This document shows, one piece after another, positions 32,778 to 44,719 of a DNA stretch of 64,000 nt. Made by a program: the position numbers and the translations under genes. Every line of letters starts with the position of its first letter. Within the stretch, counting starts at the first letter, position 1. Source of the DNA: Lunularia cruciata (Eukaryota; Streptophyta; Marchantiopsida; Lunulariales; Lunulariaceae); assembly GCA_948567375.1 (NCBI GenBank), contig OX419758.1:4221001-4285000 (forward strand), read 5' to 3'. The notes beneath the pieces were generated by a model. That model made no database searches, was not told the origin of the DNA, and saw only the letters and a program-made list of their open reading frames with translations.

Positions 32778-34211
32778 ATGGGGAAACTTCCGGTTTTCTT
32801 TGGCAAGGATGGAGAAGATGTGGAGGCCTTTGTGAGAGACTTCAAGAGAGCTTGCATAGGAAACAATGAGAGGAGGAAGAATGAGTGAGCCTCATTATTA
32901 CCAGATTTCTTTGAGGATGTAGCACTTACATGGTATGAGTCAGAATACCAAAAGAGACAGAGGAGAGATGGGGAAGAGGAGTCTTGGGAGACTTTGACTT
33001 CAGCACTCATTGAGAACTTTCTTCCTGATGGGAGTTATGAGAGATTGATGAGTGAGGTTACATTTCTCAAGCAAGGAGATGGAGAGAAAGTGAGAGTCTA
33101 TGTGGAAAGAGTGGAAAAGTTGGAGTCCAGATTTTGCATAGTGTTGAGGAAGGGTGGGGATGATGTGGAGACTACAATGATTGGCATAGGGGCCATGCTC
33201 ACCAAAAATTTTGTGGGAGGTTTGAGATCACAAATTAGAAGCAAGGTGAGATATGAGAAACCTTCTTCCAAGGTTGAAGCTATCAAGATCGCAATTCGTA
33301 TGGAGGAGAGTTTGGAAGGGGATGAGAGTGATTTGGTGGTGAAGGAGGTTGTGCATCCTCCTCAAGGCTAGAATTATGGTGGAACTTCTGATACTTTGGT
33401 GACAAGGGTTGCACCACAAGTAGTAGTTGCTCTAGTTCTTGCACCTCCACCAAAAGATCCACTCCAAACCATCACATAACAACTTGCGGATCTCAAGATC
33501 AATGTGGTGCAACTATGGGAGAAGAGAGAGGTGGATCAGAGTGTAGGGAGAGGGCCTAGGAGTTATGGAAACTATTCATATAGAGGAGGCCAACCAGCCA
33601 ACAATTTCAATGATAGAAATTGTTTTGGTTGTGGAGGAAGAGGCCATATCCAAAGGAATTGCCCAAATTCCACTTACCATGAAGGAAGGGGTTATGAGGG
33701 AGCCAATAGAGGGAAAGAGGGAGGTAGTGAAACCCAAGTTGCTCCTAATCCTAACAGAGGTAAGGGGATAGCATCCATAGATGTGGTTGAGAGCAAGTAT
33801 GAGAAGGGAGAGTGCTCAAACTCCAAGGGTCTTAATTTGGAGCTTTTGGCACAAGAGAAGAAGAGAGCTTGTTTTGCAGAGGATGTTCACTCTTCTCAAG
33901 GATTTACTTCAAGCAAGGATACTCCTATGTCTACTAGGAGCACTTGCACCTCAACACCATCAACAACAAAGACTCCAAGGAAGAAGTTGGGGATGGAGGA
34001 CTTCTTGATCTCAAAGCAACAATGGAACTACAATGTGTTGGAGGATGTTGGTAGTCACAAGGCTAACATCACAGCAGGCCAATTAATTGCTTTGAACCCT
34101 ACCTTGAGAAAGGAACTGAGAGGTGGTTTGAGTTCTACAAGGAGCAAGAAGAAGAAGAAGGCAAAAGTTCTAGTATCAATGGGGGTGGTGGATGCCAAGC
34201 TAGCACCATAG
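32778..34211 (+). pseudogene. Y gag
   Basis: From ATG 32778 one frame runs to 34211 with stops only at about 32886, 33369 and 33477. The capsid region has 'FFGKDGEDVEAFVRDFKRAC', 'ALTWYESEYQ' and 'FLKQGDGEKVRVYVERVEKL'. A zinc knuckle 'CFGCGGRGHIQRNC' follows (about 33622-33663), then a Ser/Thr-rich tail with 'RSKKKKKAK'. It would form the particle and bind the RNA. Protease follows in the same frame after the stop at 34209. Confidence 0.8.
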
Positions 34212-34694
34212 GAGGCTTGTGAATATGCCTCCAAGGTTGATGTGAGAGTGAATGGTCACAACATCAAGGATGCATTGGTTGATGGAGGATCAGTAGTGAA
34301 TGCCATGTCATTAGGGTTGATGAAGAAGTTGGGTATGATACCCTCAAGACCTTCAACATTTGTGGTGAGCATGGCAAACAAGCAACAAGTTCGACCAGTA
34401 GGGGTGATGGATAAGGTGGTAGTTTCAGTTATGGGAGTTCAAAATCTCATGACTTTCCAAGTCTTGAAGGATTCAAGCTATGACTTACTTCTTAGGAGGC
34501 AATGGTTGAGAGCAGCACGCACAACTGATCGATGGCACAAAGGGTACTTGAGGATTGGGCCATCAAACCATAGAGTCACAATTCCTGTGACTAACACCAC
34601 CAACACTTCACATTCAGATACACCATCTTCTGATTATTGGGAATCAGATTCTGAAGAAGGAGCTTCAGGTGTGGACACAAGCATGGAAGAGTAG
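34212..34694 (+). pseudogene. Y protease
   Basis: In the gag frame, directly after its stop. The active-site loop reads 'ALVDGGSVVNAMSLGLM', with D-G-G where D-S/T-G is usual. 'DLLLRRQWLRAA' matches the typical 'LLGRDWL' end of Ty3 proteases. An acidic tail and TAG (34692) follow; RT continues in another frame. Confidence 0.75.
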
Positions 34695-34699
34695 ACTTC

Positions 34700-37451
34700 C
34701 ACGAGGAGGATGAATCTGAATCTGATTTAGATGTGTATCCCTTGTGTGCTATGGATTTTGCACCTAAGCCAGAGGTTTTGAAGGACCCCGACAAATCACC
34801 ATTGACACTTGAGGAGGTAGAGAGAAGGTTAGCTACCCTCAAGTATGACCCAAATGTTACCAAGGAGGAGAAGGTGAGATTTGAGGAGATTTTCCGCAAG
34901 TTCATCCATGCGTTTGCTTTTAGTTACAGGGATTTGAAGGAAGTCACCTTGGAGGAGCACAAGATAGAGGTGGAGTCACATGCAAGACCAATCCGCCAAA
35001 AGCAACGTCGCATTAGCCCACCAATATCTTTGGTTGTGAAGGAGGAGATTGATAAGCTCAAGGAGGCTGGATTTATCTTTGAGGAAGAGAATTCAGAATG
35101 GGTGTCTCCAATTGTCATTGTGAAGAAAAAGAATGGCAAGCTTCAGGTATGTGTGGATTACAAGAAGCTCAATGTTGTTACCAAGAAGGACTACTACTCA
35201 TTGCCATTCATTTGGGCTTTGCAATGCTCCAGCCACATTCCAACGGTTCATGAACAAGGTATTTGAACCTTTCATTGGGAAATTTATGAGAGACTTCATT
35301 GATGACTTTTGTGTCTATGGGAGCAAGGAGGAGCACTTTGAGCACCTAATCAAAGTCTTGCAACTCTTGGATGAGGCAAATGCATCACTCAACCTAGAGA
35401 AGTGCATGTTTGGATGTGAAGAAGGTCTACTTTTGGGGCACATCATCTCCAAGGATGGAATAGCAGTTGATCCGGAGAAGGTGAGGAAAATCTCAGACCT
35501 TCCATTCCCTTCAAGCTTGACAAAGTTATGCCAATTCTTGGGGATGGTTGGATACTATAGGAGGTTCATCTTCTCATTTTCCAACAAGGCTTATGCATTG
35601 ACCATCTACATGAAGAAGGGTGTAGATTACATGGTGATTTTGGAGGACAAGGAGGCTCTCAAAGCTTTTGAGGAGCTCAAGCAATCCCTTGTTGTAGCTC
35701 CAATTCTTGCTAAACCTGATTGGAGTAAGCCTTTCATCCTCTACACTGATGCTTCTAATGTAGCTATAGGATGCACTCTTAGTCAATTAGACCAAGATGG
35801 GCATGATCATCCAATAGCTTATGCTAGTAGGCAAATGGTTTCAACAAAGAAGAACTACTCTGTCACGGAGAGAGAAGGGTTGGCAGTGATCTTTGGTCTC
35901 AAGAAGTTTAGACACTACTTGATTGGAGGGAAAGCCACCATTGTCACGGATCACAAGGCTTTGAAGTACATCTTCAACAAGCCTAATGTTGAAGGGAGAC
36001 TAGCAAGGTGGATGATACTCTTGTCTGAGTATGACTACACCATTGAGGATAGGCCAGGAAAGAAACATGCAAATGCTGATTTGCTATCTAGAGCCTATGA
36101 TCATGATGGAGATGAGCCAGTGGATGATTCCTTCCTAGATGAGGAGCTCATGACAATCTCAATCACTCAAGAGGTTCCAGTGGAGTACAAGGAGATTCTA
36201 GATTTTGTGACAAGAGGTAACTATCCAGAAGGGATGCATGCTAGGGAGAGGAAGGCCCTTGTAGCAAGATCTAGACCTTACACAATGGTGGAGGATATTC
36301 TTTTTCACCAAGGAGCAGATGGTCTACTTTGGAGAGCAGTGGGTAAGGAAGAGTCTATCCTACTCATAAAGGAGTTTCATGAAGGTTTAGTATGTGGAGG
36401 ACACTTTGCAGGAAAGGTGACTGCTTTCAAGATTCTAGATGTAGGGTACCATTGGAGAGGGATTTTCAAGGATTGTCTTGATTATTGCAAAACTTGTCAT
36501 GTTTGTCAAGCTTTTGCTAGAAAGTCTACATCCACTCCACCACTTAGATCAATTCCATTGTTAGGACCTTTTGAGAAGTGGGGAATTGATTTTGTAGGTC
36601 CTCTCAATAGAACCCCAAGGAACAATCGGTACATTGTGGTAGTTATTGATTGCCTTACCAAGTGGGTTGAGGCTAGACCATTGAGGGACAAGAATGAAGA
36701 TGAAGTAGGTAGATTTCTTTATGAACGCATTATCACTAGGTTTGGATGCCCTTTGGAGTTGGTTTCTGATAGAGGAGGAGAGTTTACAGGAAGCATTACT
36801 ACAGCCATGCTACGACATTTCTCTATCACACATAGAGTAACTACATCCTATAAGCCAAATTCCAATGGCTTGGCAGAGAGAACCAATCAGACCTTGTGCA
36901 TGATGTTAGCCAAAGATGCAGAAATGGAGGGCGCTAAACATCATTGGGACAAGAGGATTCATGCAATTTTGTGGGAGTATAGGACAACCATGAAGACTTC
37001 CACCGGATATTCTCCATTTCAATTGGTATATGGTATTGAGTCTACCTTACCTATTCACTTTGATCTTCCTACCTTCCAAAGCATTCATAGGAGATTGAAG
37101 AAAGCACAAGGAGGTGATGCAGAGAAGTCAAGGAAGGATCAACTCATGGAGTTGGAAGAGGCAAGAGCTGTTGCTATGGTTCGAGTGGAGCAAGCCCAAA
37201 GGAAACAAAAGGAGAGCTATGACAAGAGGCAAGGCAAGAAGAAGGTGGAGAGTTTCAAAGAAGGTGATTGGGTAATGTTGTTTGATTCCATTCGATTCAA
37301 GAGAGTGCAAAAGAAGTTTTTGCCTAAGTACTTTGGACCTTTCATAGTGGAGAAGGTGTGGGGCAATTACACCTATGATCTCAAGGAGTTGGGAGGAAGA
37401 CACTTTGATAGGATTAACCATGATAAGTTGATGATGTACCATAGAAGGTAG
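34700..37451 (+). pseudogene. Y pol: RT (deleted), RNase H, integrase
   Basis: RT starts in frame near 34700 ('LYPLCAMDFAPK'-like lead, 'EWVSPIVIVKKKNGKLQVCV', 'KKDYYSLPFI'). At about 35210 it jumps from 'LPFI' straight to 'FGLCNAPATFQRFMN' in another frame. The segment with the first catalytic Asp, some 55-60 residues, is missing. After that 35190-37451 is open without a stop for about 750 codons: 'RDFIDDFCVYG', RNase H ('ILYTDASNVAIGCTLSQ', 'TDHKALKYIF'), integrase ('CHVCQAFARK', 'WGIDFVGPL', 'LVSDRGGEFTG', 'NGLAERTNQTL') and the tail to 'HDKLMMYHRR'. The copy cannot make active RT but could still supply RNA or integrase pieces. Confidence 0.9.
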
Positions 37452-37484
37452 AGAGACCTTCACTTTGAGGACAGAGTGAAAACT

Positions 37485-37499
37485 TAGTCCGGGGGTAAA
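37485..37499 (+). promoter_or_regulatory. Y polypurine tract region
   Basis: 'ttagtccgggggtaaa' precedes the 3' LTR; the purine run is short. Its position beside TGTAACACCC fixes the LTR start. Confidence 0.5.
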
Positions 37500-38191
37500 T
37501 GTAACACCCGTTTGTGCATGTGTGTGGTATTGTGATATTTAGCTTGGTATTACAAGTACTTAAGAAATATTATTTATATAGAGATAAAGGATGGTTCTAT
37601 ATTAGTCATGGTTAGCTAAAGTTAGTCATAGCTAAGATAGAGGGGACCTTACTTTAGAGGAAGTAGAAAAGATGAGCACCACTATTTTGGACTTTAGTGT
37701 GTTGACTTGGTATTATTCCTAGGTGTTTGGCTTTGAGGAAAGAGTTGAGAACTCTTGGGCCCGCAAGCCTTTTTGTTTTGGATTCTTCTTTAGTCCAAGG
37801 AAAGCCCATGTGAATGAATCCTTGACTTAGTGGTTGGGTCAAGATAAGACCACATGCTTAGGGGAATATGCCCATGTGAATGGATATTCCTTTCTACTTT
37901 TTGACTTTACTTGACTTTTAGTCTAGTAACTTGAGTTATTACGGTAATTAGTAACTTTGGTACGTAACTATTTCACAAGTATATAAACAAGGGGTGAGGA
38001 GGTACTCATCATCCTTTCATTTGCAACTATCTTTCTCTCATTGAGTTCTCTAGTGAGCAATGTCTTGAGTCTTGGAGTGTTAGCCTTGGAGGAGTATGAT
38101 GGAGTTGGGGTTCCTTGCCTTCTTAGTCCATGGTGCGCTACCATAATAGCCATCAGAGGTTCATCTTGAGTGAGAGACAGGCCGGCTCACA
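37500..38191 (+). repeat. Y 3' LTR
   Basis: 692 bp, about 99% identical by eye to 30506-31197. Followed by the target-site copy ggac. Confidence 0.92.
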
Positions 38192-39709
38192 GGACATTGT
38201 GAAGAGAGGCAAAGCCATGGCAAAGCAACAAGAAGATCAGAAGGAGCAGTTGGTGAAGTCTGAGGCCTTGCGGGTAGAAGTGCATGATATGCGAGTAGAC
38301 GTTATACATTTGAAGGCAATGGCTACTGTCACAAGACAAGAATTGGAGAGTTTGAAGGCGAGTGCAGCTGAGAAAGATCAGGCTTAGCAACGGGAGTTAG
38401 CCCTGCATGATAGGGAAGAAGAGGGATTGTACGAATTAGTAAGAGGAATGGAAGAATAGCTTTGGTAGGGTGTGAAGGAGAAAGAAGCATTGAAGGCCGA
38501 GTTAGAAGATGAGGTGAAGATGTATAGTGAGGAGTTATTAGCAAAGAGAGAAGCTGCAGATGCCAAGGCAAGAGGCAATCAAAGAAGTCACTGTGAGAAT
38601 GAAGGCAATGCTAGGGAGGATGTTTGAAGTTCAGTTGGAGGAAGTAAGACTGCACAAATTGAAGTTGTTAGTGTAGGAAACTAGAAAGAAGAAAGCAAAG
38701 GACATTGAATTAAACAAGTTTTTGATTTGCTTGAGAGATCAAGTAGATAGGAAGATATTAGAAGTAGGAGACAATGTGTGTCTCAGGTTGGACTTAGTAC
38801 ATTTGGAGTTAGAGAGACTTTATAGTACCATGAAATTAGAGATGAAGTCCAAAGTAAGAGAAGTAGGGGTAGAAGTGTCTTCAGGTGAGTTACCTGAGAT
38901 AGTAGAAAAGAATAAGTCAGCAAATAATGATGTAGATAGTGTACCCATGACCTCAATTGTAGTGAGGAGTGAAGAAGTAGTGAAATTGGTAGAAGATTTA
39001 GTGATAGTGAATAAATCCAAAGATAGAGAAGTGGAGGAAGTTACTTCAGGTTCAGAAGCCAAAGTCAAGGTAGATATTAGATTAGATTAGGACCAATTTT
39101 GAGATAGGACGAGGCAAATATGAAGAGGTGCATTGTCATTTCAGATCTACAGGTCGGTAAAACTGTTAGGAGGTAGTTTAAGAAGTTAGATAACTATCAA
39201 GAGCTCTACCTATTTAAAGGAGGCCTTTGTAGTAAAATGTTGTTTAGTGTTCATTATTCCTGAGAATAGATAAAGTGAAGTGTTGTGAAGTAGTGCTCGT
39301 CGCTTGAGCTTAATTTCAAGTATCAATTTTGTGTGTGTGCTTGTGAGTGTTGAGAGAAATTTAAAGTGCAAGTTAATGTGCCTGTTGGATGTTGGATTCC
39401 ATAGCGTTGGTCTTCATTTTGTGTGTTTGATCCTAAGTGAAGTGCAATTGGAGCAATGCCTTGACAGATCTGAGAGGAATTGTAGTGTTGGTAGTATTTT
39501 GCATTTTTGAGTGCAACGTTGTGCTAATGTGAAGCAATTTCAATTGAGGAAGTTGTGCCTCCAAAGAGGGATGGAACACAATTCTAAGGTAAAGTGGTCT
39601 TACAATGAAGTAGCCATTTTTGAGATGGATTAATCATCACAATTAAGATTGTTTTGGACATATTTGAAATATTGTGATTAGTGAGTGATAAATTATGGTG
39701 ACGAGAGTG
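38192..39709 (+). repeat. LOR 3' LTR, second part
   Basis: Resumes the LOR LTR after Y. It holds the end of the ORF, the TATTTAA box (39211-39217) and the conserved R-U5 region ('gcaatgccttgacagatctg'). It stops at the target site gagtg (39705-39709), where solo LTR s3 is inserted. Confidence 0.85.
38196..39090 (+). pseudogene. LOR LTR ORF, 3' LTR copy, coiled-coil end
   Basis: Continues the coiled coil cut by Y: 'KQQEDQKEQLVKSEALRVEV' then 'TRQELESLKASAAEKDQA'. After stops and a shift, 38722-39090 gives the tail 'LRDQVDRKILEVGDNVCLRL' and 'VRSEEVVKLVEDLV' with acidic end and stop. The same tail wording ('DRKILEVEDN') occurs in s1 and s3. Confidence 0.7.
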
Positions 39710-40123
39710 TGTGGTACCCACATTTTTTATTTTTTTTTGAAATGGAGAAGAAGAAGTGTATAGAGAAGTCAGATTGTGCCTGTATGGCCGAAGAAGGCAA
39801 AGAAAAGAGTCTTCGGGATAAAACCCGAGGTAACGTGGCTTCGGGTCATAAGGCAAAGTACTCGGACTTGCCCTATCAACATACAACCCAAAGTAAGAAG
39901 TCTTTGTATTGGGGGGTGCTCAACCCAAGGCAAAGACAGTGTAACAACTTTTCTTCGGGGCAAGAAATTCAAGAAGGGACCGTTCAAAAACCGGCGGTCA
40001 TACGCATGAAGTACACTTGACAGTGATAGGCGCATGCAAGAGGTGTGATTTCTTGGTAGAAACTTGAATTGAAGAGAGACAAAGAAGGCATGACTCTTTA
40101 AAAATCAAGCTAACAATGAAGCA

Positions 40124-41017
40124 ATGTCGAGCAATTTTCCTTCACCTTTGAGGAGTCGTTCTGCAAGAGATCATGGGAAGGGAAGTAGAGTTGAAGATGC
40201 GCTAGTGTATAGAGGAGAATTTGAGAGAGTTAACCTGAGAAACAGTGAGGAAGAAAGAAAGATTGGAGGAGGAAAGAAGAACTCCAAATTTGCAGTGAGA
40301 AATCATGCAATTTGGAGGTTAGATGTGATCGCAAAAATCAAAGTCTTGAGCCAACTTCGGATTACATTCTTGGCGTGGAACTAGAATGTGAGTTTTCCAG
40401 GATTCATGACCAAGATAATCGAGAGTAAATGTCTCGATGGCCCCAAGGAAGAGGAGAAGAGAGGAAATCTGGCTCATTGGACAGAGTCGGATTGGAGATT
40501 AATACTCAGAAGAGAGGTATGCATGGAGTCGGGAGCCAAGTTCTTGAGGAAGGGAGAGGTAGCCGAAGAAACCCAAGAAGTGAGGGATGCCTTCTCTTCG
40601 AAGATGACAAAGAATGGGTACAAAGTAGAGAGTTACAAAGATCCGTTCAAGAGAGGGATTGTGAGTGCTCTCATGGCAATCCTAAAGCCGGAGAGAACGA
40701 CTTATGTGATGAAACACCAAGCGGTGTTCTTCCATAAGATGTTTGCAAGAGAACCCATCAATTGGGCGAGGTGCTTCCATGGGAGAACGAGGCAGATGGT
40801 GTGGAATTTGTGGGATAAGTCGCTTCTACATTACATCGTGCCGTTTGCAGCACATTTCTACCTTGGGTTAAATTTGCTCAATGCAGCGGAGCGCAACAGA
40901 ATGGTGTCACACTTTCATCCCGACTTAAGTAAGGAGGTCGATGCGGAAGAGCAGTAGTATATTCTTCAAATCCAAAGTAGTGATGAGTACTACACGCAAA
41001 CGGGGAAGAGTGGGCGG
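40124..41017 (+). pseudogene. LOR LTR ORF, s3 copy, N-terminal domain
   Basis: From ATG 40124 the frame reads 'MSSNFPSPLRSRSARDHGKG', then 'IWRLDVIAKIKVLSQLRITF', 'NVSFPGFMTKII', 'YVMKHQAVFFHKMFAREPIN', 'WARCFHGRTRQMVWNL' and 'VPFAAHFYLGLNLLN'. There are only two stops: TAG at 40382 (Trp in other copies) and TAG at 40955, beside the Gln codon position where s1 also has TAG. A TATA-like 'ctttaaaaa' lies 20 bp before the ATG. FGL is inserted at 41018, soon after 'YYTQTGK'. Confidence 0.8.
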
Positions 41018-41552
41018 TGTTGTCGGGAAAATAGCCCAGTGTACCCTTGAGGCTTTTGGTGTGATAGATTTTCTTTTTTTCTTCAAGTAGTTGTAAGGAA
41101 CACGTATTTATGATAATATGTCTCGGGGTGTGGTTTTGCTACCTTGTTTTGGGAGAAAGTGAAGGGCTGAGGGTTTTTCAGAAAATGCCAAAAGATTTCG
41201 AGAAAAAGGTTTGCAAAGGATTTTGAGAGAAGTGGCAGAAATTTTTGGGAGAAGAGAGGAGTAGGGCTTTTGGAAAGCCAGGGGAGCGGGAGAAAAATTC
41301 GAGTTGGACAGGGGAAGGGTTTTGGATAGAGAAACAATCAGGGGAAGGATTTTTTGAATTGGACAGGAGTGCTTGAGAGTGCAGGGAAGAGAAATTCTCG
41401 AGAACTGAAGGGTTTGGACAGAGAAACAATCAGGGGAAGGAATTTTTGAGTTGGACAGGAGTGCTTGAGAGTGCAAGGGAGAGAAATTCTCGGGAACTGA
41501 AGGGTTTGGACAGAGGAACAATCAGGAGAAGAAAGTTTTTGAGTTGGACAGG

Positions 41553-41780
41553 AGTGTGAGAGTGCAGGGCTGTGCTTAGACCAGGAGAGGAATTTCGAAA
41601 TGTGAAGGGTGCAGGGTTGTGCTTGGACCAGGAGAGGGATTTCAAAATGTGAGAGTGCAGGGTTGTGCTTGGATCAGGAGAGGAATTTCGAAATATGAGA
41701 GTGCAGGGCTGTGCTTGGACCAGGAGAGGGCTTTCGAAATGTGAGAGTGCAGGGCTGTGCTTGGACCAGGAGAAGAAATT
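41553..41780 (+). repeat. 46-bp tandem repeat, about 5 copies
   Basis: Units begin near 'gagagtgcagggctgtgc' at 41562, 41609, 41655, 41701 and 41747. Each is about 46 bp and includes 'ttggaccaggagagg' and 'tttcgaaatgtga'. The 3' LTR has about seven. Confidence 0.85.
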
Positions 41781-43130
41781 TTCGAAATGTGAAGGGAGTC
41801 TTGAAGGGCTGAAGGCTTTTGGAGATGCATGAGGGCTGTGTTTTGGACCAGGACAGAAATTTTTGAAATGTGAAAGGAGTCTTGAAGGGCTGAAGGCTTT
41901 CGGAGATGTATGAGGGCTGTGTTTTGGACCAGGACAGAATTTTTTCAAATGTGAAAGGAGTCTTGAAGGGCTGAAGGCTTTTGGAGATGCATGAGGGCTG
42001 TGTTTTGGACCAGGACAGAAATTTTCAAAATGTGAAGGGAGTCTTGAAGGGCTGAAGGCTTTTGGAGATGCATGAGGGCTGTGTTTTGGACCAGGACAGG
42101 AATTTTCGAAATGTGAAAGGAGTCTTGAAGGGCTGAAGGCTTTTGGAGATGCATGAGGGCTGTGTTTTGGACCAGGACAGAAATTTTTGAAATGTGAAGG
42201 GAGTCTTGAAGGGCTGAAGGCTTTTGGAGATGCATGAGGGCTGTGTTTTGGACCAGGACAGAATTTTTCGAAATGTGAAGGGAGTCTTGAAGGGCTGAAG
42301 GCTTTTGGAGATGCATGAGGGCTGTGTTTTGGACCAGGACAGAAATTTTCGAAATGTGAAGGGAGTCTTGAAGGGCTGAAGGCTTTTGGAGATGCATGAG
42401 GGCTGTGGTTTGGACCAGGACATAAATTTTCGAAATGTGAAGGGAGTCTTGAAGGGCTGAAGGCTTTTGGAGATGCATGAGGGCTGTGTTTTGGACCAGG
42501 ACAGGAATTTTCGAAATGTGAAAGGAGTCTTGAAGGGCTGAAGGCTTTTGGAGATGCATGAGGGCTGTGTTTTGGACCAAGACAGAAATTTTAGAAAGGT
42601 GAAGGGAGTCTTGAAGGGCTGAAGGCTTTTGGAGATTCATGAGGGCTGTGTTTTGGACCAGGACAGAAATTTTTGAAATGTGAAAGGAGTCTTGAAGGGC
42701 TGAAGGCTTTTGGAGATGCATGAGGGCTGTGTTTTGGACCAGGACAGGAATTTTCGAAATGTGAAAGGAGTCTTGAAGGGCTGAAGGCTTTTGGAGATGC
42801 ATGAGGGCTGTGTTTTGGACCAGGACAGAAATTTTCAAAATGTGAAGGGAGTCTTGAAGGGCTGAAGGCTTTTGGAGATGCATGAGGGCTGTGTTTTGGA
42901 CCAGGACAGAAATTTTCGAAATGTGAAGGGAGTCTTGAAGGGCTGAAGGCTTTTGGAGATGCATGAGGGTCGTGTTTTGGACCAGGACAGGAATTTTCGA
43001 AATGTGAAAGGAGTCTTGAAGGGCTGAAGGCTTTTGGAGATGCATGAGGGCTGTGTTTTGGACCAGGACAGAAATTTTCGAAATGTGAAGGGAGTCTTGA
43101 AGGGCTGAAGGCTTTTGGAGGTGCATGAAG
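41780..43130 (+). repeat. 81-bp tandem repeat, 17 copies, constant length
   Basis: 'ggctgaaggctttt' recurs every 81 bp from about 41808 to 43104 with no length change, giving 17 copies. The unit contains the 46-bp unit ('gggctgtgttttggaccagg', 'tttcgaaatgtg') plus about 35 bp ('gggagtcttgaagggctgaa' and on), so it looks derived from it. Because 81 is a multiple of three, the array is open in two antisense frames. Confidence 0.95.
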
Positions 43131-44606
43131 GCAATTTTCGCAGGTCTGTTGGGGCTTGAGATTTCAGGGCAGAAGGTGTTCATGAAGGAAATTTTGCAGG
43201 AAATGTAAAGGCCTGAAGAGAGAGAGAAGAAACTCTAGAGGGATTTGGACAGGAAAAGGAGAGGAATGAAGGAGTGCTAGCTTGGACAGGAGGAGTGAAA
43301 TTTTGAGTTGGACAATAGACCTGGCTGTACAGAAGCTGGAGAGTATGGGCAGAGGAAATTGAAAGGAAGGACGTTGAGAGAAGGGCTGAAAAGGAGAAAT
43401 TTCGAAGGAAGAGACCTGGCTGTACAGTAGCTGGACAGAGAAGTGAGAAGTGAAGGAAATTTCGAGAGATTTTGCACTGGGACAGAGGGAAAGGAGTTTG
43501 GGTTTCAGAAGTTTAGTCAGGAGAGAATGAGATGAACTTTCAGAGAATATAGGATTGTCAAGACAAGGACTGTGCTTCGAAGGAAGAACTGTGACTGATC
43601 AGGAGACACCCAGGAGAAACTCTCGAGTTGTTGTGAAGGTTTGAGAGTGAACCAAGAGAGACAGAAAAGAGGAGTTTCAAAATTTATTTGTGAAGATTTG
43701 AGAGTGGACTACGAGAGACAGACAGAGAGGAATTTTTGAGCTTTACACTGAGGGCCAAGAGAGCTGGAGACAACATAGCAGTTCTCAAAGGTTGGGGAAT
43801 GGCTGATGCTAGGCAGAAGATAGAGAGGCCATTTTCTCAAAGGAGATTTGGAGGTCTGATGCTGAAGTGACAAGCAAAGAGAAGAGAAGGAGAGGCTTTG
43901 AATGCTGAGCGGTGAGTGACAGTTTGATAAAAGAGAAGGAGTTGAGAAGATTGTCTGCATGTGATTGGGCGAGTTTGGATGTTCATCTGGAATGACTTGG
44001 TTGCCCATGTGTTAAAGTAGGAATGGACACTCCATAGGGAAGAATTGTTTGTGTTGTTTGACTTACAGCTGTATGACTGGTTGAAGAGGATGATTCATGA
44101 ATGGATAAATGTACTCTGAATTGTGGATGTTGTCAAGGGAAGGGCTGCATTTAGGAGCTCTTGGTCCAGTCTATATGATTGCCCAGTTCAGTGATCAATA
44201 CAGCCGGGTTTGACCACCATTAGTTGCTTGCGGTTATTTCATAAAGTCTCACCAGAGCCATTTTAGGAATCTGTCTGAGCCAAGAGCCAAACTCACAGAC
44301 CCGAACATAAAAGCAAACTGGAAGCGATACTATATACGAATAGAGCTACAAGGCCAAACACAGTCAAACACAATTGAATGCTATAGATCAACTTTAGGTT
44401 ACAATTTCCAACATACAAACCTTGGGAGAAACCTGCCCTGGGGACAATCAGAACAACCTGACCTATTGGGAAGAGCTGCCAGCCATACCGAACAAGGAAG
44501 AGAATGACAAACCTCAGGAAGACTTAAGACATTTGCACCAATCGCAACTAAGCACTAGCAGCCAGGTGCCTGGTGCACTCTCGAGGACAAAACCCCGTGA
44601 CATATG

Positions 44607-44624
44607 TGGCGACCATGCTGGGGA
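44607..44624 (+). promoter_or_regulatory. FGL primer-binding site
   Basis: 'tggcgaccatgctgggga' begins four bases after the LTR end. It is an 18-base TGG-initial site complementary to a tRNA 3' end; I cannot name the tRNA with confidence. Confidence 0.6.
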
Positions 44625-44719
44625 ATCTGGAGGCTTGTGCTTAGAGGTTGCGACTAGTTGGAGTTGGGGACAGATCGGACTGATCTAAGTGGACAGTAGT
44701 GAGCTGTGCTGAGGTAGAG

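Larger units (their letters stand above)
30506..38191 (+). mobile_element. Y: complete Ty3/gypsy element, 7.7 kb
   Basis: LTRs 30506-31197 and 37500-38191 (692 bp each) differ at about seven positions by eye, roughly 1%. Flanks share (a)ggac at 30501-30505 and 38191-38195, a 4-5 bp target duplication. In order it carries a PBS, a small upstream ORF, a zinc-knuckle ORF, gag, protease, RT with an internal deletion, RNase H and integrase. There is no chromodomain. Two more Y LTRs occur at 21292 and 17037. It is the least decayed element in the window apart from CHR, but it lacks part of RT. Confidence 0.92.
41018..44602 (+). repeat. FGL 5' LTR, 3.6 kb, with tandem arrays
   Basis: TGTTGTCGGG...CCGTGACA. 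From left to right it holds about three 92-bp repeats (about 41340-41550), about five 46-bp repeats (about 41553-41780), seventeen 81-bp repeats (about 41780-43130) and 1.4 kb of unique GA-rich sequence. No protein domain. The 3' LTR has the same order with different copy numbers. Confidence 0.9.

Noticed and set aside
41780-43130. CRISPR-like array
   Set aside because: Units are directly tandem with no unique spacers, lie in both LTRs of a retrotransposon, and the genome is a plant's.
43277-44008. Minus-strand ORFs in the unique part of the FGL LTR
   Set aside because: Ser/Leu/Pro-rich shadows of GA-rich LTR sequence; no domain, and frames differ between the two LTRs.
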